Notes: generated by a model not told the origin, from the sequence alone. Positions 39,030-48,901 are shown, counted from the stretch's first letter. The stretch is DNA of 64,000 bases from Larkinella humicola (GCF_008727875.1 NZ_VTWS01000010.1:62001-126000); one strand, 5' to 3'. Program-made: numbers and translations.

Positions 39030-39665
39030 ATGCTGAAACCCGATATCCATGACAAACGTCAAAATGCCTGGGAGAAAACCGACGAAACGCTGCTGTGGCA
39101 GCAATTCCGGGAAGGGCCGCAGGAGGCTTTTCAGGCGTTGGTGCAGCATTTTTACCGGGAACTCCACTTTTACGGCGGCCGGTTTACCCGCGACTCCGAC
39201 CTGCTAAAAGATTGTATGCAGGATCTGTTTCTGGATTTGTGGACGTACCGGGCCAAAATCGTGCAGACGCAGTACATCCGGCCGTACCTCTACAAATCGC
39301 TCAGGCGTAAAATCCACCGGGAAATGATGCGCCATGCGTCGGTCACCGGCGATGACGGTTTTGTGTTCGACGACCTCAGTTCGGAAGAAATTACGGCGGA
39401 ACAGGCTTTGATCCGGACGGAATTGTCGGACTACCAGACGGCCCGGCTGAACGCCTTGCTGGAACAACTTTCGGATCGCCAGCGGGAAGCGATTCACCTG
39501 AAATTTTACGGCGAGCTATCGAACGAGGAGATTGCCGACATTCTGGCCGTCAACAAGCAGTCGGTTGCGAACCTGCTTCACCGGGGTTTGCGCCGACTGC
39601 GGGAAAGCTGGCCCTCGCTGCTGTCGTTGATCGGATATTGGTTGCTGGAGTCTGGACATAAATAA
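39030..39665 (+). CDS. ECF RNA polymerase sigma factor (module 1)
   Basis: 211 residues. Region 2 has DLLKDCMQDLFLDLWTYRAKI and region 4 the HTH LSDRQREAIHLKFYGELSNEEIADILAVNKQSVANLL. It is the first gene of a sigma/FecR/SusC/SusD series, the arrangement in which the SusC STN domain signals through FecR to release the sigma factor. 69 bases separate it from fecR. Confidence 0.93.
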   Translation: MLKPDIHDKRQNAWEKTDETLLWQQFREGPQEAFQALVQHFYRELHFYGGRFTRDSDLLKDCMQDLFLDLWTYRAKIVQTQYIRPYLYKSLRRKIHREMMRHASVTGDDGFVFDDLSSEEITAEQALIRTELSDYQTARLNALLEQLSDRQREAIHLKFYGELSNEEIADILAVNKQSVANLLHRGLRRLRESWPSLLSLIGYWLLESGHK

Positions 39666-39734
39666 ACCGGACGCCCTGAGTATGACGCGCCAAAGCCTTC
39701 CTATTAACGACCGAAGCCCTTCCACAACACAACG

Positions 39735-40853
39735 ATGAAAGCGTATCAACACTATACCGTCGAAGATTTCCTGCTGGATGCCCGGTTTCGGGCCTGGGTC
39801 AAACACGGCCAGCCCGAAGCTCGGCAGTTCTGGGAACAGTGGCAACGGGACAATCCGCACCAGCGCGCGACGCTGCTGCTGGCGAAAGACATGGCTGAAG
39901 CCCTGAAAAACCGCCCGCATAGCCTGGCTCTCGAGCAGGAACAGCTGGAGGTGGAGCGCATCGTCAAGCTGGCCCGCTATTCCCCGGAGCCGTCCCGCTG
40001 GCAACTGGTTCAACAGTCGTTCAGCAACCGGTTTTGGCAGACAGCGGCAGCGGTCGTCCTGCTGGTGGGGATAGGTTGCGGCGTGTTGCAGTGGCAGGAT
40101 AAAAGATCGCCTGAGTCAGAAACCGCAGCCTTTACGGATTCGGAAAAACCGTCGGATGCGCCGTGGATCAATCAGGTCAATGGCACGTCACAACCCGTCC
40201 GACTGACGCTGCCCGACGGTAGTAAAATGACGCTGATGCCCAACAGCGAAGCGCGGTATCCCCGCGTGTTCGACGCCGGTCAGCGCGAAATCCAACTGAA
40301 AGGCGAGGCCACGTTTGCCGTCGTTCACGAAGGAACGCGGCCGTTTCTGGTCTACAGTGGCCCGCTGGTAACCCGCGTGCTCGGAACCCGGTTTCGGGTA
40401 CAGGCTCGAACAGGCGACAAGCAAATGAAAGTGTCGGTGTTGTCGGGCAAGGTGTCGGTGATGGACCGGCGCGACTGGATGGCGTCCCGGCGACCGGATA
40501 AACGCGAAGTGCCGGGCGTTGTATTGACGGCCAATCAGCAGGTTACGTACGATGCCAGCCAGAATCATTACCAGAAAGAACTCGTTCCACAACCTGCCTT
40601 GATAGCGCCTGCGGAAAACCGGGAAAGCTTCGGTTTTGAGGATACCCCCGCTTCCGACGTGTTTGAACGACTGAAAAAAGCCTACGGTGTCGAAATCATC
40701 TATGATCCCACGATTCTTCGGAACTGCACCTTGACGGCGTCGATGGCGGGCGTACCGCTCCACGATCAACTCCGGTTGCTGTGTGCTTCCATCGGTGCCT
40801 CCTACGAGGTGGTCGATGCCCGGATCATTGTTTCCAGCCGGGGCTGTCCGTAA
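39735..40853 (+). CDS. FecR family anti-sigma factor (module 1)
   Basis: 372 residues with a membrane segment near 97-118 (FWQTAAAVVLLVGIGCGVLQW), a cytoplasmic N-terminus facing the sigma factor and a periplasmic FecR domain (PVRLTLPDGSKMTLMPNSEARYP; REIQLKGEATFAV; GTRFRV). A C-terminal DUF4974-like domain (FEDTPASDVFERLKKAYGVEIIYDPTILRNCTLTASM) is present. It relays the state of the partner SusC to the sigma factor. Confidence 0.93.
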   Translation: MKAYQHYTVEDFLLDARFRAWVKHGQPEARQFWEQWQRDNPHQRATLLLAKDMAEALKNRPHSLALEQEQLEVERIVKLARYSPEPSRWQLVQQSFSNRFWQTAAAVVLLVGIGCGVLQWQDKRSPESETAAFTDSEKPSDAPWINQVNGTSQPVRLTLPDGSKMTLMPNSEARYPRVFDAGQREIQLKGEATFAVVHEGTRPFLVYSGPLVTRVLGTRFRVQARTGDKQMKVSVLSGKVSVMDRRDWMASRRPDKREVPGVVLTANQQVTYDASQNHYQKELVPQPALIAPAENRESFGFEDTPASDVFERLKKAYGVEIIYDPTILRNCTLTASMAGVPLHDQLRLLCASIGASYEVVDARIIVSSRGCP

Positions 40854-40860
40854 ATCTTCC

Positions 40861-40894
40861 AAAAAAAAGCCCGCTATGGTGCGAACATAGCGGG
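40861..40894 (+). promoter_or_regulatory. A-run plus hairpin between fecR and susC (module 1)
   Basis: A8 at 40861-40868, then CCCGCTATG (40870-40878) / CATAGCGGG (40886-40894), 9-bp perfect stem, 7-base loop. It lies 90 bases before the SusC ATG. A similar structure precedes the module 3 SusC (60409-60448). It could be an attenuator or an mRNA processing and stability element; on the minus strand it also resembles a terminator. Confidence 0.5.
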
Positions 40895-40983
40895 TGGAAT
40901 TGACCGATCCGGCGGCACTTTCGGGCCACCGCGGACCGGTGTAGCTACTCCTTTGCCCGGAATAACTAAACCACCTCCAATTT

Positions 40984-43900
40984 ATGTACAAGTTTACAAA
41001 CCACGAAACGATTCGGATGCTTATGCGACTTTCGTTCCTCCAGGTAGTACTGACGGCGTTGCTGATCAACGGCGCGCTGGCCGCCCGGGCGCAGGAATTA
41101 CTCGACCAGCGGGTGAGCGTTCGGCTGGACAATTACACCGTCAGGCAGGCCTTGCTGACGCTGGAAAAAACGGCGCACGTCAAGTTCGTCTACAGCCGTC
41201 AGGTAGTTCAGATCGACCGGAAAGTGTCGCTGGCTGCTACCGACGAACGGCTGGTGGATGTCCTCGACCGATTGCTGAAACCCTTGCAATTAAGCTATGT
41301 CGTCACCGGAAGCCAGATTGCGCTCATTCGTTCCCCGATTCCCGACGGCATGGGAAGTGTTCAGCCCACACCCAAATTCGAGGAAACAGCCCAAACCGCC
41401 GACCGGTCAGTAAGCGGAAAAGTGACCGACGAAAAAGGAGAGGGGTTGCCGGGCGTGAGTGTCGTCGTAAAGAATACGACCCGCGGCACCACCACCGACG
41501 GCAACGGCGCGTTTCGGCTGAGTGTTCCCGACGAAACCGCCGTACTGATTTTTTCCTTTGTGGGCTATGTCAATCAGGAAGTTAGTGTTGGGAGCCGGAC
41601 GGTTTTCGACATCCGGCTTGCGCCCGATCAGAAGGCACTGGACGAGGTGGTGGTGGTGGGGTATGGAACCGTCAAAAAGAGCGATTTAACGGGCTCACTG
41701 TCGCAGGTCAAATCCAAAGACATCAATTCATACCCGGCGACCAACGTGTTGCAGGCCTTGTCGGGCCGGGCGGCTGGGGTGCAGGTGCTGCAAAATACCG
41801 GTGCCCCCGGTGCCAGCGTCAGCGTCCGAATTCGGGGGACCAATTCCATTCAGGGCGGCAACGAGCCGTTGTATGTCGTCGACGGTTTTCCGTTGTCCGG
41901 CAGCAATCCGACGGTGTTGAACAATGCCGATATCGAGAACATCGAGATTTTGAAAGATGCGTCGGCCACCGCGATTTACGGATCTCGCGGTGCGAACGGT
42001 GTGGTGTTGATTACAACCAAACGCGGAAAATCCGGCAAAACCACCGTGGACTTTGAAACCAGTTATAGTACGCAGACGCTGCGGAAGAAACTGGATTTGA
42101 TGAATGCGAAGGAGTTTGCGACCTTTTACAACGAACAGGCCGCCAACGACAACCTGAAGCCGTATTTCACGCAGGCCCAGATCGACGGTTTTGGGCAGGG
42201 GTTCGACTGGCAGGATTTCGTGTTTCAGCGCGCACCGATGAAAACGTCCGCCCTCACCATTAGCGGAGGAAATGACAAAACACAATTTTCCATCTCCGGC
42301 AGCCTGTTCGGTCAGGACGGCATCATTCGCGGCAGCGACTATAACCGGTATTCACTCCGCACCAACCTTAGTCACGCGATTAGTCCCAAGCTCACCTTCA
42401 ACCTGTCTTCGACCTTAACCAAAATTACGACCAACGCCCGCAACAGCCAGGGCGGCAACCGGGGGGCGTCGCTGATCGCGGGCGCGATTTCGGCCCCACC
42501 GGTTTTAAACCCTTACAACGACGACGGCACGTACCGGGTTTTTGGCACAACCTTCGCGTTCATCAATGCGGCCCTGGTCAATCCGATCAACTCGCTCAAC
42601 GAGCAAACCAATTTGACCAAAGGAAACCGGGTGTTGACCAATGCTGCCTTTGTTTACAATCCGATTCCGGAACTTACCCTCAAAATTTCGGGCGGTATTG
42701 AAAACGCCGACGACCGCACCGATTCGTACACGACCAACAATTACGTCGGATCGCAGGGGAGCGCGGGCGTCAGCACCAGCCAGTTTACCAGCCTGCTGAA
42801 CGAGAATACCATCAGTTACAACAAAACCATCCGGCAAAAGCACAGCCTTTCGGCGGTCGCCGGTTTTACTTACCAGGATTTTGTCAGTACCTCGCTGTAC
42901 GGCAGTGGGTTAGGTTTTATCAGCAATGCCAGCCAGACCTACGATCTGGCGGCTGCCGGAACGCCGGGAATCCCCACGTCCGGCTATTCGAAATCGACGC
43001 TTGCGTCTTTTCTGGGGCGCGTTAATTACGCCTTCGACAGCAAATATCTGGCAACGGTCAGCTATCGGATGGACGGTTCTTCCAAATACAGCGCGGGCAA
43101 TAAATGGGGCCATTTTCCGTCGGCGGCCGTGGCCTGGCGGGTTTCGAACGAAGATTTTCTGAAAAACAACGCGTTCATTACCGATCTGAAACTTCGGGCC
43201 AGTTGGGGGCTGACCGGCAGCCAGGCCATTGGAGCCTATGCAACCCTCAACCAGTTGGTGTCGGCTAAAACCATCTTCGGCGACGCGCTGTATACGGCCT
43301 ATGCCCCCGGCACAAACCTGCCCGGGAATCTGAAATGGGAGACCACCGAGCAGAAAGACATCGGTGTGGACTTCGGGATTTTGGGCAACCGGATTGTCCT
43401 TACGGCGGACTATTACCTTAAAAATACGCGCGATCTGCTCAATACCGTGCAATTGCCGTCGTCGCTGGGGTTCATAACCACGCTGAAAAATGTGGGCGAA
43501 GTTCAGAATAAAGGCGTTGAACTGGGGCTGAATGCCAACCTGTTTTCGGGCGCTTTTAAATGGGATATCAACGCCAACATGGCCTTTAACCGAAACAAGG
43601 TAATCAAGCTCTATGGCGGGCAGGATATTCTGGGCGGTTTTGTCGACATCTCTGCCATTACCGATACGCGGAATATTCTGCGGGAAGGCCAGCCGATGGG
43701 TCGTTTCTGGGGATACGTGGAAGATGGTTATGACGAAAAAGGAAAGATAAAATACAAGGATCTGGACGGTGACAAAGCCATTACGGTTCGGGATAAAACG
43801 TTTATCGGTGACCCGAATCCGAATTTTATTTATGGATTTAATTCCAGCATGTCGTACCGGAATTTCGATTTAACCATCTTCATACAGGGAACGCAGGGCA

Positions 43901-44319
43901 ACGATGTTTTTAACACCAGTTCTATTAACAATACCGTCGATTACGGCTACGGGTTAAACATGCCCCGCGAGGTCCTGCTCGATCATTGGACCCCGACGAA
44001 CCTGAATGCGAAATACCCGGTCATCAGCAGTACCACCCGCACCAACGTGTCCGACCGGTTTGTGGAAGACGGTTCCTACCTGCGGCTGAAAAACATTGTG
44101 CTGGCCTATAACCTGCCGGTTCAGAAATGGGGTGTCAACTGGATTCGCTCGGCGCAGTTTTACGCCAGTGGCCAGAATCTGCTGACGTTCACCAACTATT
44201 CCTGGTGGGACCCGGAAGTGAACTCCAACGGGGGCGCCAACTCCACCGCCCAGGGTTTTGACCAGTACAGTTACCCAACCGCCAAATCGATCACCGTGGG
44301 CCTGCGGGCGGGATTTTAA
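40984..44319 (+). CDS. SusC/RagA-type TonB-dependent outer-membrane transporter (module 1)
   Basis: 1111 residues. A signal segment is followed by an STN domain (about 40-115, LLDQRVSVRLDNYTVRQALLTLEKT), a carboxypeptidase-D-like domain (about 140-225, KVTDEKGEGLPGVSVVVKNTTRGTTTD), the plug (LDEVVVVGYGTVKKSDLTGSLSQV) and the 22-strand barrel that ends SITVGLRAGF. The STN domain couples transport to FecR. The barrel sequence is very similar to that of module 3, so the two arose by duplication. Confidence 0.95.
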   Translation: MYKFTNHETIRMLMRLSFLQVVLTALLINGALAARAQELLDQRVSVRLDNYTVRQALLTLEKTAHVKFVYSRQVVQIDRKVSLAATDERLVDVLDRLLKPLQLSYVVTGSQIALIRSPIPDGMGSVQPTPKFEETAQTADRSVSGKVTDEKGEGLPGVSVVVKNTTRGTTTDGNGAFRLSVPDETAVLIFSFVGYVNQEVSVGSRTVFDIRLAPDQKALDEVVVVGYGTVKKSDLTGSLSQVKSKDINSYPATNVLQALSGRAAGVQVLQNTGAPGASVSVRIRGTNSIQGGNEPLYVVDGFPLSGSNPTVLNNADIENIEILKDASATAIYGSRGANGVVLITTKRGKSGKTTVDFETSYSTQTLRKKLDLMNAKEFATFYNEQAANDNLKPYFTQAQIDGFGQGFDWQDFVFQRAPMKTSALTISGGNDKTQFSISGSLFGQDGIIRGSDYNRYSLRTNLSHAISPKLTFNLSSTLTKITTNARNSQGGNRGASLIAGAISAPPVLNPYNDDGTYRVFGTTFAFINAALVNPINSLNEQTNLTKGNRVLTNAAFVYNPIPELTLKISGGIENADDRTDSYTTNNYVGSQGSAGVSTSQFTSLLNENTISYNKTIRQKHSLSAVAGFTYQDFVSTSLYGSGLGFISNASQTYDLAAAGTPGIPTSGYSKSTLASFLGRVNYAFDSKYLATVSYRMDGSSKYSAGNKWGHFPSAAVAWRVSNEDFLKNNAFITDLKLRASWGLTGSQAIGAYATLNQLVSAKTIFGDALYTAYAPGTNLPGNLKWETTEQKDIGVDFGILGNRIVLTADYYLKNTRDLLNTVQLPSSLGFITTLKNVGEVQNKGVELGLNANLFSGAFKWDINANMAFNRNKVIKLYGGQDILGGFVDISAITDTRNILREGQPMGRFWGYVEDGYDEKGKIKYKDLDGDKAITVRDKTFIGDPNPNFIYGFNSSMSYRNFDLTIFIQGTQGNDVFNTSSINNTVDYGYGLNMPREVLLDHWTPTNLNAKYPVISSTTRTNVSDRFVEDGSYLRLKNIVLAYNLPVQKWGVNWIRSAQFYASGQNLLTFTNYSWWDPEVNSNGGANSTAQGFDQYSYPTAKSITVGLRAGF

Positions 44320-44324
44320 AAATT

Positions 44325-44475
44325 ATTGAGTGATTGAGTGGCGGGGCCGCCCATGCGGTGGGCGATTGAGTGATTTTTTTCACGATTACCGAGATGTATA
44401 AACTCATTCAATTGCTTCATGTCCCTGCACTCAATCGCTCATTCACTCATCGCACCGGCGACCCGGTCACTCATT
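44325..44475. repeat. Periodic-arm intergenic hairpin H (8-nt units, with mini-hairpin inserts)
   Basis: The left arm has ATTGAGTG at 44325, 44333 and 44365, with a 24-base GC-rich insert (44341-44364). The right arm has CACTCAAT, CGCTCATT, CACTCATC (44428-44451), a 16-base insert (44452-44467), then CACTCATT (44468-44475). Both inserts fold into their own small stems and have lengths that are multiples of 8. It lies between SusC and SusD, six bases after the SusC stop. Confidence 0.85.
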
Positions 44476-44481
44476 AGAAAG

Positions 44482-45927
44482 ATGAAAGCAATACGATTCC
44501 TTCTCCCCATGCTCTTCCTGATGTCCTGCGAGGATGTTTTAAAGGAGGAGCCGAAAACCTTAGCGGTTGAAACGTATTACAATACGAATTCCGAAGTTGA
44601 GTCGGCGGTTAACGCGATTTATACACCATTGCGCAGCAGCTCGACGAACGGAATGGGCGTTTATATGGCAGTTCTCGAAGCGCATATTGACTACGCGTAT
44701 GGCCGGGGCAGTTACGCCGTTCTGAATAATTTCCAGGGACTGGATAACGTCAACATCAGCCGGGTTTCCGGGGCCTGGGAAGCCTATTATCTGAGCATCC
44801 GGAATGCCAATCTGGTCATCAAAAATGCACCCAACGGAAAGTCGATCAATAAAGCCGATGTCACCAGTTATGTGGCCGAAGCAAAATTTCTGCGCGCTTT
44901 CAGCTACTTTCACCTGGTGCGGAACTGGGCCGGGGTTCCGATCCGGACGGAAGCCAATATGACCGAAATCGATGCCAAACGCAATACCGTCGATGAGGTC
45001 TACGCCCTGATTCTGGCCGATCTGAAAGAAGCCGAAACCAACCTGCCGGATCAGGTGACGCAACCGGGCCGACCGACCCGGTGGGCCGCGAAAACCATGC
45101 TGGCGGATGTCTATTTGCAGTTGGCAAGATTTGCCGAAGCCCGTGACAAGGCCGATGAGGTGATCAAGTCGGGGAAGTTTTCGCTGATCCCGGTGACCAC
45201 GTCCGACGACTTTCAGAAGGTATTTGGCCCGGATCTAATTTCCACGCCCGAAGAGATTTTCTACCTGAAATTCTCCCGCCAGCCCGCGCAGGGCAACCTC
45301 TTTCCAACCCTGACCAATCACCCCGGAACCAAATTTCTGGGCGGGGGCGGGGGCGTTTTTGGCCTGCATGGCGACAACACCAATCCGGTGTACAAAGCCT
45401 GGGACAACGCGGATCTGCGCAAGGGAATCTGGTATTCCTGGAACATCGGCATTGGTGCCACTTCGTTGTTGAGCAAGAAATTCATCGACCCCAATTCGCT
45501 CGAATTTGCCGGTGCCGGGAATGATGTGCCCTGGTATCGCTACGCTGATTTGCTGATGATTTATGCCGAAGCTGCGGGCCGGGCGGGTAGTGCGCCAACG
45601 GCGACCGCCATGGAAGCCCTCAATCAGGTTCACCGCCGGGCCTATGGCAAAACCCCAACTGCGGTGTCCACCGTCGATTTCAAGCTGGAAGAATATCCCA
45701 CGACGGCGGCTTTCCTGAATCTGGTCGTCAAAGAGCGCGGCTACGAATTTCAGTACGAAGGCAAACGGTGGCTGGAGCTGAAACGGACCGGAAAAGCGCA
45801 GGAAATTATTCTGGCTGCCAAAGGGAAAACCATTGCGGAGAAGCATTTCCTGTGGCCCATCCCGGTTTCTGAACTGAACTACAACAAGGCAGTCGATCCG
45901 GTGAAAGACCAGAATCCGGGGTATTGA
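44482..45927 (+). CDS. SusD/RagB-type glycan-binding lipoprotein (module 1)
   Basis: 481 residues from ATG 44482, which starts a clean lipoprotein signal (lipobox LFLMSC); a longer in-frame reading begins inside hairpin H. TPR-like helices dominate (YNTNSEVESAVNAIYTPL; AEAKFLRAFSYFHLVRNWAGVPI), with the typical C-terminus GYEFQYEGKRWLELKRTG. It forms the lid of the SusCD complex and captures substrate at the cell surface. Confidence 0.93.
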   Translation: MKAIRFLLPMLFLMSCEDVLKEEPKTLAVETYYNTNSEVESAVNAIYTPLRSSSTNGMGVYMAVLEAHIDYAYGRGSYAVLNNFQGLDNVNISRVSGAWEAYYLSIRNANLVIKNAPNGKSINKADVTSYVAEAKFLRAFSYFHLVRNWAGVPIRTEANMTEIDAKRNTVDEVYALILADLKEAETNLPDQVTQPGRPTRWAAKTMLADVYLQLARFAEARDKADEVIKSGKFSLIPVTTSDDFQKVFGPDLISTPEEIFYLKFSRQPAQGNLFPTLTNHPGTKFLGGGGGVFGLHGDNTNPVYKAWDNADLRKGIWYSWNIGIGATSLLSKKFIDPNSLEFAGAGNDVPWYRYADLLMIYAEAAGRAGSAPTATAMEALNQVHRRAYGKTPTAVSTVDFKLEEYPTTAAFLNLVVKERGYEFQYEGKRWLELKRTGKAQEIILAAKGKTIAEKHFLWPIPVSELNYNKAVDPVKDQNPGY

Positions 45928-45955
45928 TTTTTAACGACTTAACAGAAAAAGCATC

Positions 45956-47422
45956 ATGGAGTCCAACGATAATAAACCCGAACTCTCCTCTCTATTTAAC
46001 CTGAACCGCCGGAAATTCCTGCGTTCTGCGGCTTTAGGCACCACCGCCCTTTCTGGTCTTGGCTTAACAAATGGGGAAGCTGCTGAAGCAAAAGACGCGA
46101 CCAAATTTTCGGAACCTTCCCGCGATCTGCCCATCAAAGGGGACGTCGATGTGATCGTTTGCGGAGGTGGTCCCGCCGGAATTGCTGCCGCCATCGCTGC
46201 CGCCCGCGCCGGTGCCCGAACGCAGTTGCTCGAAATCCACGGCTGTCTGGGGGGCGTCTGGACGGCGGGTTTACTGACGTACATTTTTGATTTCAACAAA
46301 CCGGGTCTGACGAAAGAGATCATCCAAAAACTCGACGAACGCGACGCCCGGCGCAACAAGGTTCCGGATCAGTTTGTCTATGCGCCGGATGATATGAAGG
46401 TGCTGCTCGAAGAAATGTGCGCCGAAGCGGGCGTAAAATTCCTGTTGCACACCCGCGTGGCGGCCGCTTACAAAGACAAAAACCAGGTGACGACCGTTAT
46501 CACCGAATCGAAATCGGGGCGGCAGGCCTGGAAGGCGAAAGTGTTTATCGATGCCACCGGCGACGGTGATCTGGGCGCTCAGGCCGGCAATAGCTGGGAA
46601 ATCGGGCGAGGGGGGGATACCTGTCCGTGTCAACCATTGACCCTCAATACATTGGCGGTTGTGAAAGATGCCGCTGCGCTGAAACCGTACATTTCGTTTT
46701 ACCAGGACGACAACGGCAAAGCCAACATGGACTGGCACGTGAAAGCGACGAAGGAATTTATGAAAGAGATCAACCGCGCCGGTATTACGCCTTCCTACGG
46801 GATGCCTACGCTGTTCCTGATTCGCGATAATCTGGTAATGGTGATGGTTAATCACGAATACAACATCAAGGCCTTCGATGCCGATGAAATTACCGAAGCC
46901 ACCGTGCGGGCGCGGGCGGAGGTGTACAGCATTGTCCGCGGTCTGAACAAACTCGGCGGGCCGTGGGAAGGGATTCAGATTGTGGCAACCCCCGAGCAGA
47001 TCGGGATTCGGGATGGTCGCCGGATTCACGGTCGGTATACGGTTACCAAAGAGGATCTGGCGATGGGTGCCCGGCACCAAGATGCCGTCGTTCGGCCCAC
47101 GTTCGGCGTTGATATTCACGCTTCCGACCGCAAAACCAACGAAAAGGAAACCATTTCGCGGGGCGGTATTAAAATGATTCCGTATGATATTCCGTTGCGG
47201 GCGTTGATTGCCAAGGATGTCGACGGGTTGATGATGGCCGGTCGCTGCATCAGTGGTGATTTTACGGCCCACGCCAGCTACCGCGTCACCGGCAATGCCG
47301 TGGCAATGGGCGAGGCCGCCGGGGTGGTGGCTGCCCTGGCCGCCAAAAGCAAACGATTACCCCACGAGGTGCAATGGAGTGAAGCCGTGGCGGTTTTGAC
47401 CAAACTCGGGATGCGCGGCTGA
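45956..47422 (+). CDS. Tat-exported FAD-dependent oxidoreductase
   Basis: 488 residues with Tat motif NRRKFLRSAALGTTALSGLG and the FAD dinucleotide site VIVCGGGPAGIAAAIAAARAG (GGGPAG at 70-75). It matches the FAD_oxidored (PF12831) group, with IDATGDGDLGAQAG and a late block DGLMMAGRCISGDFTAHASYRVTGNAVAMGEAAG. Its stop overlaps the start of the next gene by one base. Substrate unknown; the locus suggests a sugar or sugar acid. Confidence 0.9.
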   Translation: MESNDNKPELSSLFNLNRRKFLRSAALGTTALSGLGLTNGEAAEAKDATKFSEPSRDLPIKGDVDVIVCGGGPAGIAAAIAAARAGARTQLLEIHGCLGGVWTAGLLTYIFDFNKPGLTKEIIQKLDERDARRNKVPDQFVYAPDDMKVLLEEMCAEAGVKFLLHTRVAAAYKDKNQVTTVITESKSGRQAWKAKVFIDATGDGDLGAQAGNSWEIGRGGDTCPCQPLTLNTLAVVKDAAALKPYISFYQDDNGKANMDWHVKATKEFMKEINRAGITPSYGMPTLFLIRDNLVMVMVNHEYNIKAFDADEITEATVRARAEVYSIVRGLNKLGGPWEGIQIVATPEQIGIRDGRRIHGRYTVTKEDLAMGARHQDAVVRPTFGVDIHASDRKTNEKETISRGGIKMIPYDIPLRALIAKDVDGLMMAGRCISGDFTAHASYRVTGNAVAMGEAAGVVAALAAKSKRLPHEVQWSEAVAVLTKLGMRG

Positions 47423-48825
47423 TGAAAACCGCCCTGCTGCTGTGGCTGTTGCTCCTTGCCCGTGCGCAGGCCGAGGTGGTTTTGCCTTCGATTCTGGCGT
47501 CGGACATGGTGTTGCAACAGGAAACCGACGTAACAATCTGGGGCTGGGCGAATCCGACCGAAAAAATAACCGTTACGGCCAGTTGGGATAACCGACTGGT
47601 GAGCGTCACCGGTGCGGCCGATGCGACCTGGAAAATTCGCCTGCGAACGCCGAAAAGCGGTGGGCCGTATTCGATCACGATCAAGGGAAACAATACGGTT
47701 TTGCTGACCAATCTTCTGATCGGCGAAGTCTGGCTGTGTTCGGGGCAGTCGAATATGGCGCTGACTGCGGGCGGAGGGGTGAAGGATGCCCGGGCTGAAT
47801 TGCCGAATGCCCACAACCCCAACATGCGGTTTTTTAAGATGAACCGTCGGGCGGCCGCTTCGCCCCAGAACGACGTGGGCGGAAACTGGTCGATTTGTGA
47901 TTCGGTCAGTTTGAAGCGGTTTAGTGCCGTCGGATACTTTTTCGGGAAGAAACTGCATGCCGAACTTGGCGTTCCGATTGGCCTGATTGATATGTCGTGG
48001 GGCGGCTCCAAGATGGATACGTGGGTTCCTGAAGCAATCGTCAATCTGTATCCCGAAACCCGCCATTCGGGCCGGACGATGGTCAAAACGCCCTGGGCAC
48101 CGAACGTTCCGGGCGTTTTGTTCAACGGCATGGTCGCGCCCATTACGCCGTTCGCCATTGCCGGGGTGATCTGGTACCAGGGCGAGTCGAACCGTCATTA
48201 TGCGCCGGCGTATTGCCAGTTGACGCGTTTGCTCGTGGAGAGCTGGCGCGGACTCTGGCAGGCCGATTTTCCGTTTTATTTTGTCCAACTGGCTCCGTAT
48301 CGCTACGGCGGAACGTTTGAAACCGCGTTGATTCGGGAAAATCAGACGAGGGCGATGGCTATTCCCAAAACCGGCATGGTGGTTACGACCGATCTTGTCG
48401 ACAATTTGGATGACATTCATCCGGCGTATAAAAAAAAAGTCGGGAATCGGCTGGCTAATTGGGCGTTGGCTGACACCTATCATCAGAAAATTGATTCGTA
48501 CAAAAGTCCACAATACCGTTCCCTGCGCATCGACGGAAACCATATTTGGCTGACTTTCGACCATGCGCCCAACGGCCTGATTGCCAGAACCGGGGTGCTG
48601 ACGGAATTTGAAATCGCCGGAGCCGATCAAGTTTTCAGGAAAGCACGGGCCCGGATTAAACACAACACCGTTGAAGTTTGGGCCGATAGCGTCGAGAATC
48701 CCGTCGCCGTCCGGTTTGCGTTTCGGGATGCGCCCGAACCCACGTTATTCAGCGCAGAAGGCTTGCCGGTTATTCCGTTTCGGACGGATGATTGGGATTT
48801 GGGGCTGGTTAAAAAGGAATGGTGA
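47422..48825 (+). CDS. Sialate O-acetylesterase-like SGNH hydrolase
   Basis: 467 residues with signal peptide. SGNH motif I is GEVWLCSGQSNM with nucleophile Ser110. The distal Asp/His motif is DDIHPAYKKK. The N-terminus is a beta domain (SDMVLQQETDVTIWGWANP) usual in this family. It removes O-acetyl groups from sialic acid or other acetylated glycans. Translation is probably coupled to the upstream oxidoreductase, since TGA and ATG overlap by one base. Confidence 0.9.
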   Translation: MKTALLLWLLLLARAQAEVVLPSILASDMVLQQETDVTIWGWANPTEKITVTASWDNRLVSVTGAADATWKIRLRTPKSGGPYSITIKGNNTVLLTNLLIGEVWLCSGQSNMALTAGGGVKDARAELPNAHNPNMRFFKMNRRAAASPQNDVGGNWSICDSVSLKRFSAVGYFFGKKLHAELGVPIGLIDMSWGGSKMDTWVPEAIVNLYPETRHSGRTMVKTPWAPNVPGVLFNGMVAPITPFAIAGVIWYQGESNRHYAPAYCQLTRLLVESWRGLWQADFPFYFVQLAPYRYGGTFETALIRENQTRAMAIPKTGMVVTTDLVDNLDDIHPAYKKKVGNRLANWALADTYHQKIDSYKSPQYRSLRIDGNHIWLTFDHAPNGLIARTGVLTEFEIAGADQVFRKARARIKHNTVEVWADSVENPVAVRFAFRDAPEPTLFSAEGLPVIPFRTDDWDLGLVKKEW

Positions 48826-48830
48826 ATTAT

Positions 48831-48901
48831 AAATGATGAACGCCAAATGTAAAAGTGTCCCCAGCTTGCACTTGCACTTTTACATTTGGCGTTTATCATT
48901 T
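48831..48901. repeat. Periodic-arm intergenic hairpin G (7-nt units)
   Basis: Arms 48831-48857 and 48875-48901 pair with one mismatch over 25 bp. The left arm reads AAATGAT, GAACGCC, AAATGTA, AAAGTGT; the right arm continues in 7-nt units (ATTTGGC, GTTTATC, ATTTTAC, ATTTTTC). The stop of the upstream esterase is five bases before the left arm. Confidence 0.9.

Noticed and set aside
40861-40894. Rho-independent terminator on the plus strand after fecR
   Set aside because: There is no T-run after the stem, only an A-run before it, so it does not have the plus-strand terminator form.
44419-44481. N-terminal extension of SusD module 1
   Set aside because: It is hairpin H sequence read as protein; the lipoprotein signal begins at ATG 44482.
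46271-47272. 333-codon minus-strand frame opposite the FAD oxidoreductase
   Set aside because: It is antisense to intact FAD-binding motifs; long antisense frames are expected at this base composition.
47278-48663. 461-codon minus-strand frame opposite the sialate O-acetylesterase
   Set aside because: It is antisense to a gene with a clear SGNH motif and has no signal, domain or promoter.
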